Part shown: in pieces, positions 62,035-64,000 of the stretch | Layout: the number at the start of each line of letters is the position of its first letter | Position numbering within the stretch: position 1 is the first letter of the stretch | Assembly (NCBI GenBank): GCA_018268895.1 | Contig: JAFDVP010000001.1 | Location: forward strand, 1,674,001-1,738,000 | Origin: Acidobacteriota bacterium | GTDB lineage: Bacteria > Acidobacteriota > Terriglobia > Terriglobales > Acidobacteriaceae | Direction of reading: 5' to 3' | Length of the DNA stretch: 64,000 bases | Notes under the pieces: generated by a model | Seen by the model: only the letters and a program-made list of their open reading frames with translations | What the model was told of the DNA's origin: nothing | Database searches by the model: none | Position numbers and translations under genes: made by a program

Positions 62035-62127
62035 ACAAATGTTCTCAGTTTGTCGTCCACCACTACCAGCCAGCAACGTTCAAACAACTGTTATGCTGAA
62101 GCCGCTGCCTGAGTACGAAAGGACACC

Positions 62128-62568
62128 ATGGCCACTCCGCAAAACTACAAGAACCACGCTCGTCTCGATCCGCCGATGCACCTCTTCGTCTTCCCTGTCC
62201 TGTTGATCAACCTTGGCGTTTCCATCTACGTTGCCATCCACTTCCGCCATGAATACCCCTGGCTCGGCCACTGGTCGATTCTCTTTGCCCTGGCGCTGCT
62301 CATCCTCGCCTTCAAAACCCGCATGTACTCCCTCAAGGTGCAGGACCGCCTCATTCGTCTCGAAGAACGTCTCAGGCTGGCCGCGCTGCTACCCGCAAAC
62401 GAGGCAGCACACATCAACGATCTCACCACAAGGCAACTCATCGCCCTCCGCTTCGCCTCCGACGAGGAACTACCTGCCCTCGTCCACAAGACCCTCACCC
62501 AGAACCTCGAGCCTAAAGCGATCAAGCAAAGCATCACCAACTGGCGAGCCGACGATCATCGCGTCTAG
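62128..62568 (+). CDS. DUF6526 membrane protein
   Basis: 146 residues. Starts [20 protein letters not shown]; two membrane segments ([20 protein letters not shown] and [20 protein letters not shown]) precede a helical cytosolic region ([39 protein letters not shown]). The NYxNHxRxDPPxH start and the [22 protein letters not shown] line fit DUF6526, a family of uncharacterised inner-membrane proteins. Downstream, at 77 bp, is the DUF2071-like gene. Confidence 0.85.
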   Translation: MATPQNYKNHARLDPPMHLFVFPVLLINLGVSIYVAIHFRHEYPWLGHWSILFALALLILAFKTRMYSLKVQDRLIRLEERLRLAALLPANEAAHINDLTTRQLIALRFASDEELPALVHKTLTQNLEPKAIKQSITNWRADDHRV

Positions 62569-62644
62569 CGATAAGCCGACTTTTCGGTACAGATGCTGCA
62601 GTGTCAAGAGAAGGATCGATAGATATCTCTCCGTAGAGGCTCTT

Positions 62645-63370
62645 ATGTCATTGATGCCTATCGTGCACGCGTCGCTTGCCGAACGATTTATCTTCAACTT
62701 CCGCCTGCCAGTGGAGATGCTCGCCACCTATCTACCCTTACCTTGGCTAACTCCCCAAGAAGTTCATGGGTACGGCATCGCATCATTTTGCATCCTCGAT
62801 CTGCGAGGAATCACGGTTGCTCCGTTGACCACGACTATTGGTCTTTCCAGTATCAGCTGTGCTCCGCGTTACGCCGTGCTTGACCTTTCGTATGGGCAGG
62901 CGACTCCGGCTGTCTTCGTCACCGAGCGGCAGACGAACTCTGCCTTTGGCGCATGGTTTACCTCATTGGGTTTCTCGGCACCTCACCCGCAGGTGAAGGC
63001 AGTAATCGATCATCAAGGCGAAAGAACGCTGTTGCGAGTCGATAGCTCGGACGATGGATTGCTTTTTGCCGCGACTGTCCGCCCTTCCACCGAGACGAAC
63101 TCAGAGTTGTTTACATCCCAACAGGAGTTCGCCGACTTCATTGCGCAAGGCGTCAGTAGCTACGGGCGTTCGCGGCACGGATCACGCCTGACGAAGGTCG
63201 ATTTGCAGAAGGACGATGCTGAATATACACCGCTGGAGATCTCTAATCTCGACGGCGCATTCGTAGATGATTGGAAGCGTCACGGCGGTGTTTTCGATAG
63301 CGGATTTCGTACTCGCGGGAGCCGTTACGAGTGGACGTATCGCGGCCTAACGGACGAAGTTTCACAATGA
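62645..63370 (+). CDS. DUF2071-like protein
   Basis: 241 residues from MSLMPIVHASLAERFIFNFR (GAGG before ATG 62645; the same frame is open much further upstream but overlaps the DUF6526 gene and is rejected). The lines ERFIFNFRLPVEMLATYLPL, GYGIASFCILDLRGITVAPL and SISCAPRYAVLDL resemble DUF2071 proteins, whose function is unknown but whose fold is beta-barrel-like. The protein is soluble with no signal peptide. Assignment is moderate. A minus-strand terminator lies 111 bp downstream. Confidence 0.7.
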   Translation: MSLMPIVHASLAERFIFNFRLPVEMLATYLPLPWLTPQEVHGYGIASFCILDLRGITVAPLTTTIGLSSISCAPRYAVLDLSYGQATPAVFVTERQTNSAFGAWFTSLGFSAPHPQVKAVIDHQGERTLLRVDSSDDGLLFAATVRPSTETNSELFTSQQEFADFIAQGVSSYGRSRHGSRLTKVDLQKDDAEYTPLEISNLDGAFVDDWKRHGGVFDSGFRTRGSRYEWTYRGLTDEVSQ

Positions 63371-63480
63371 TCGGTCGTGAACTCGTCTCGCAACGACAAA
63401 GGTGAGTTCTACGCGTCAAGAACTACGGTCGGCATAAGTAACGACAAACGCCGTTCCATCAACTGCCTGCAAAAAGACAA

Positions 63481-63506
63481 AAGGGGCGGCCCCAAGGCCG
63501 CCCCTT
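63481..63506 (-). terminator. Terminator of the last gene
   Basis: AAGGGGCGGCC (63481-63491) pairs perfectly with GGCCGCCCCTT (63496-63506), 4-base loop; on the minus strand a TTTTGTCTTTTT tract follows. It ends the gene whose stop is at 63521. Confidence 0.9.
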
Positions 63507-63520
63507 GCCCTCACCAGCGA

Positions 63521-64000
63521 TCAATAGCCAACCGAGAACAAAGCACGCTCATGCTTGGGCTTCTCAATCTCGTCCACCAGCGCGATGGCGTAATCCGCAA
63601 ACGAGATCTTGCTCTCGCCCTTCGCATCCGTCACCAGTTCCTTTGTGCCCAGGCGAAACTTGCCGGTTCGCTCGCCCGGGACGAAGAACGCCGCCGGAGC
63701 AAGATAGGTCCAGTTGATGTCCGATCCCTTCAGCACTTCCGCTGCCTTCTCATGCGATACGGCAATCGGCATGTAGGCCTCGGGCAGGTGGCCCGATTTA
63801 ATGAGCGACACTCCGGGCGCAACCTCCAACTGTCCTGCGCCGCCAACCACCAGCAACCTCGGCGCACCGGCCTTTTTTACCGCGTCGATCTGCAGCTTCG
63901 TTACATCGATCAGTTTGTCGGTATTGTCCGGCGGAGGCTGATAGGCCGAAACCACGACATCCGCGCCCTTGATGATCTCCGCAATCGCTCCGGCGTTGGA
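63521..64000 (-). CDS. NAD(P)-binding reductase, YwnB-like (5' end outside window)
   Basis: The frame continues through base 64000, so the N-terminal nucleotide loop is missing; about 160 residues are seen. IIKGADVVVSAYQPPPDNTD, APRLLVVGGAGQLEVAPGVS, YMPIAVSHEKAAEVLKGSDI, NWTYLAPAAFFVPGERTGKF and ISFADYAIALVDEIEKPKHE match the atypical SDR group of NAD(P)-dependent oxidoreductases that includes YwnB. It is an NAD(P)-binding, possibly flavin- or quinone-related reductase of unknown substrate. Confidence 0.85.
   Translation of the reverse strand, partial: SNAGAIAEIIKGADVVVSAYQPPPDNTDKLIDVTKLQIDAVKKAGAPRLLVVGGAGQLEVAPGVSLIKSGHLPEAYMPIAVSHEKAAEVLKGSDINWTYLAPAAFFVPGERTGKFRLGTKELVTDAKGESKISFADYAIALVDEIEKPKHERALFSVGY

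Overview
The window reads as a chromosomal segment of an acidobacterium, most likely Terriglobia/Acidobacteriaceae (Granulicella, Edaphobacter or Terriglobus type). Evidence: a large Oar-like TonB-dependent receptor, a VWA protein of the 'acidobacterial VWFA-related' type, a Tat-exported Gfo/Idh/MocA oxidoreductase next to a DUF6807 (PmoA-like) protein, a RpoB with a cysteine-rich N-terminal insertion, moderately high GC, and dispersed intergenic repeats of a kind I associate with these genomes. This assignment is inference. I see no prophage, insertion sequence, CRISPR array, rRNA gene or convincing tRNA gene.

Layout. 1-10 kb: end of a TonB receptor, an MFS exporter, a secreted unknown, an OmpA-like lectin/peptidoglycan protein, a UxaA/GarD-type sugar-acid dehydratase and a short-form 2-oxoglutarate dehydrogenase E1. 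10-16 kb (minus strand): cold-shock protein, cytidylate kinase, a long basic KKPFG-repeat protein and mutL. 15.9-19.2 kb (plus): a small basic protein with a one-base frame disruption, an isoprenylcysteine-methyltransferase-like membrane protein, and the Gfo/Idh/MocA-DUF6807 pair. 19.3-30.1 kb: pyruvate kinase, YihY/BrkB membrane protein, thioredoxin-like protein, VWA protein, a PAS-PAS-GGDEF-EAL protein, a YeaQ/YmgE protein, a soluble histidine kinase, a ROK glucokinase and a vapBC pair.

30.3-41.8 kb is the transcription/translation core on the minus strand: rplA-rplJ-rplL, then a 638-bp gap, then rpoB-rpoC closed by a very strong terminator. rplK is not next to rplA; rplA is instead divergent from rph-lepB. 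43.7-48.0 kb: a Kelch lipoprotein, a copper-amine-oxidase-N-like secreted protein, and an ECF sigma/anti-sigma/secreted-protein operon. 48.3-53.8 kb: class I tagatose-bisphosphate-type aldolase, a beta-carbonic anhydrase-SulP operon (probable bicarbonate handling) and two unknown proteins. 53.8-60.1 kb (minus): a two-gene membrane/cytosolic unit, then leuS, a membrane protein and guaA. leuS carries an in-frame copy of a dispersed repeat. 60.3-64 kb: SDR, endonuclease IV, DUF6526, a DUF2071-like protein and a partial NAD(P)-binding reductase.

Functionally the segment is mostly housekeeping (RNA polymerase, ribosomal stalk, RNase PH, mismatch repair, LeuRS, GMP synthase, central carbon enzymes) interleaved with cell-envelope and signalling genes. 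The points most worth a second look are the frame-disrupted 49-codon gene at 15899, the KKPFG-repeat protein, the repeat inside leuS, the RpoB cysteine insertion, and the split rplA-rplJ-rplL / rpoB-rpoC arrangement.
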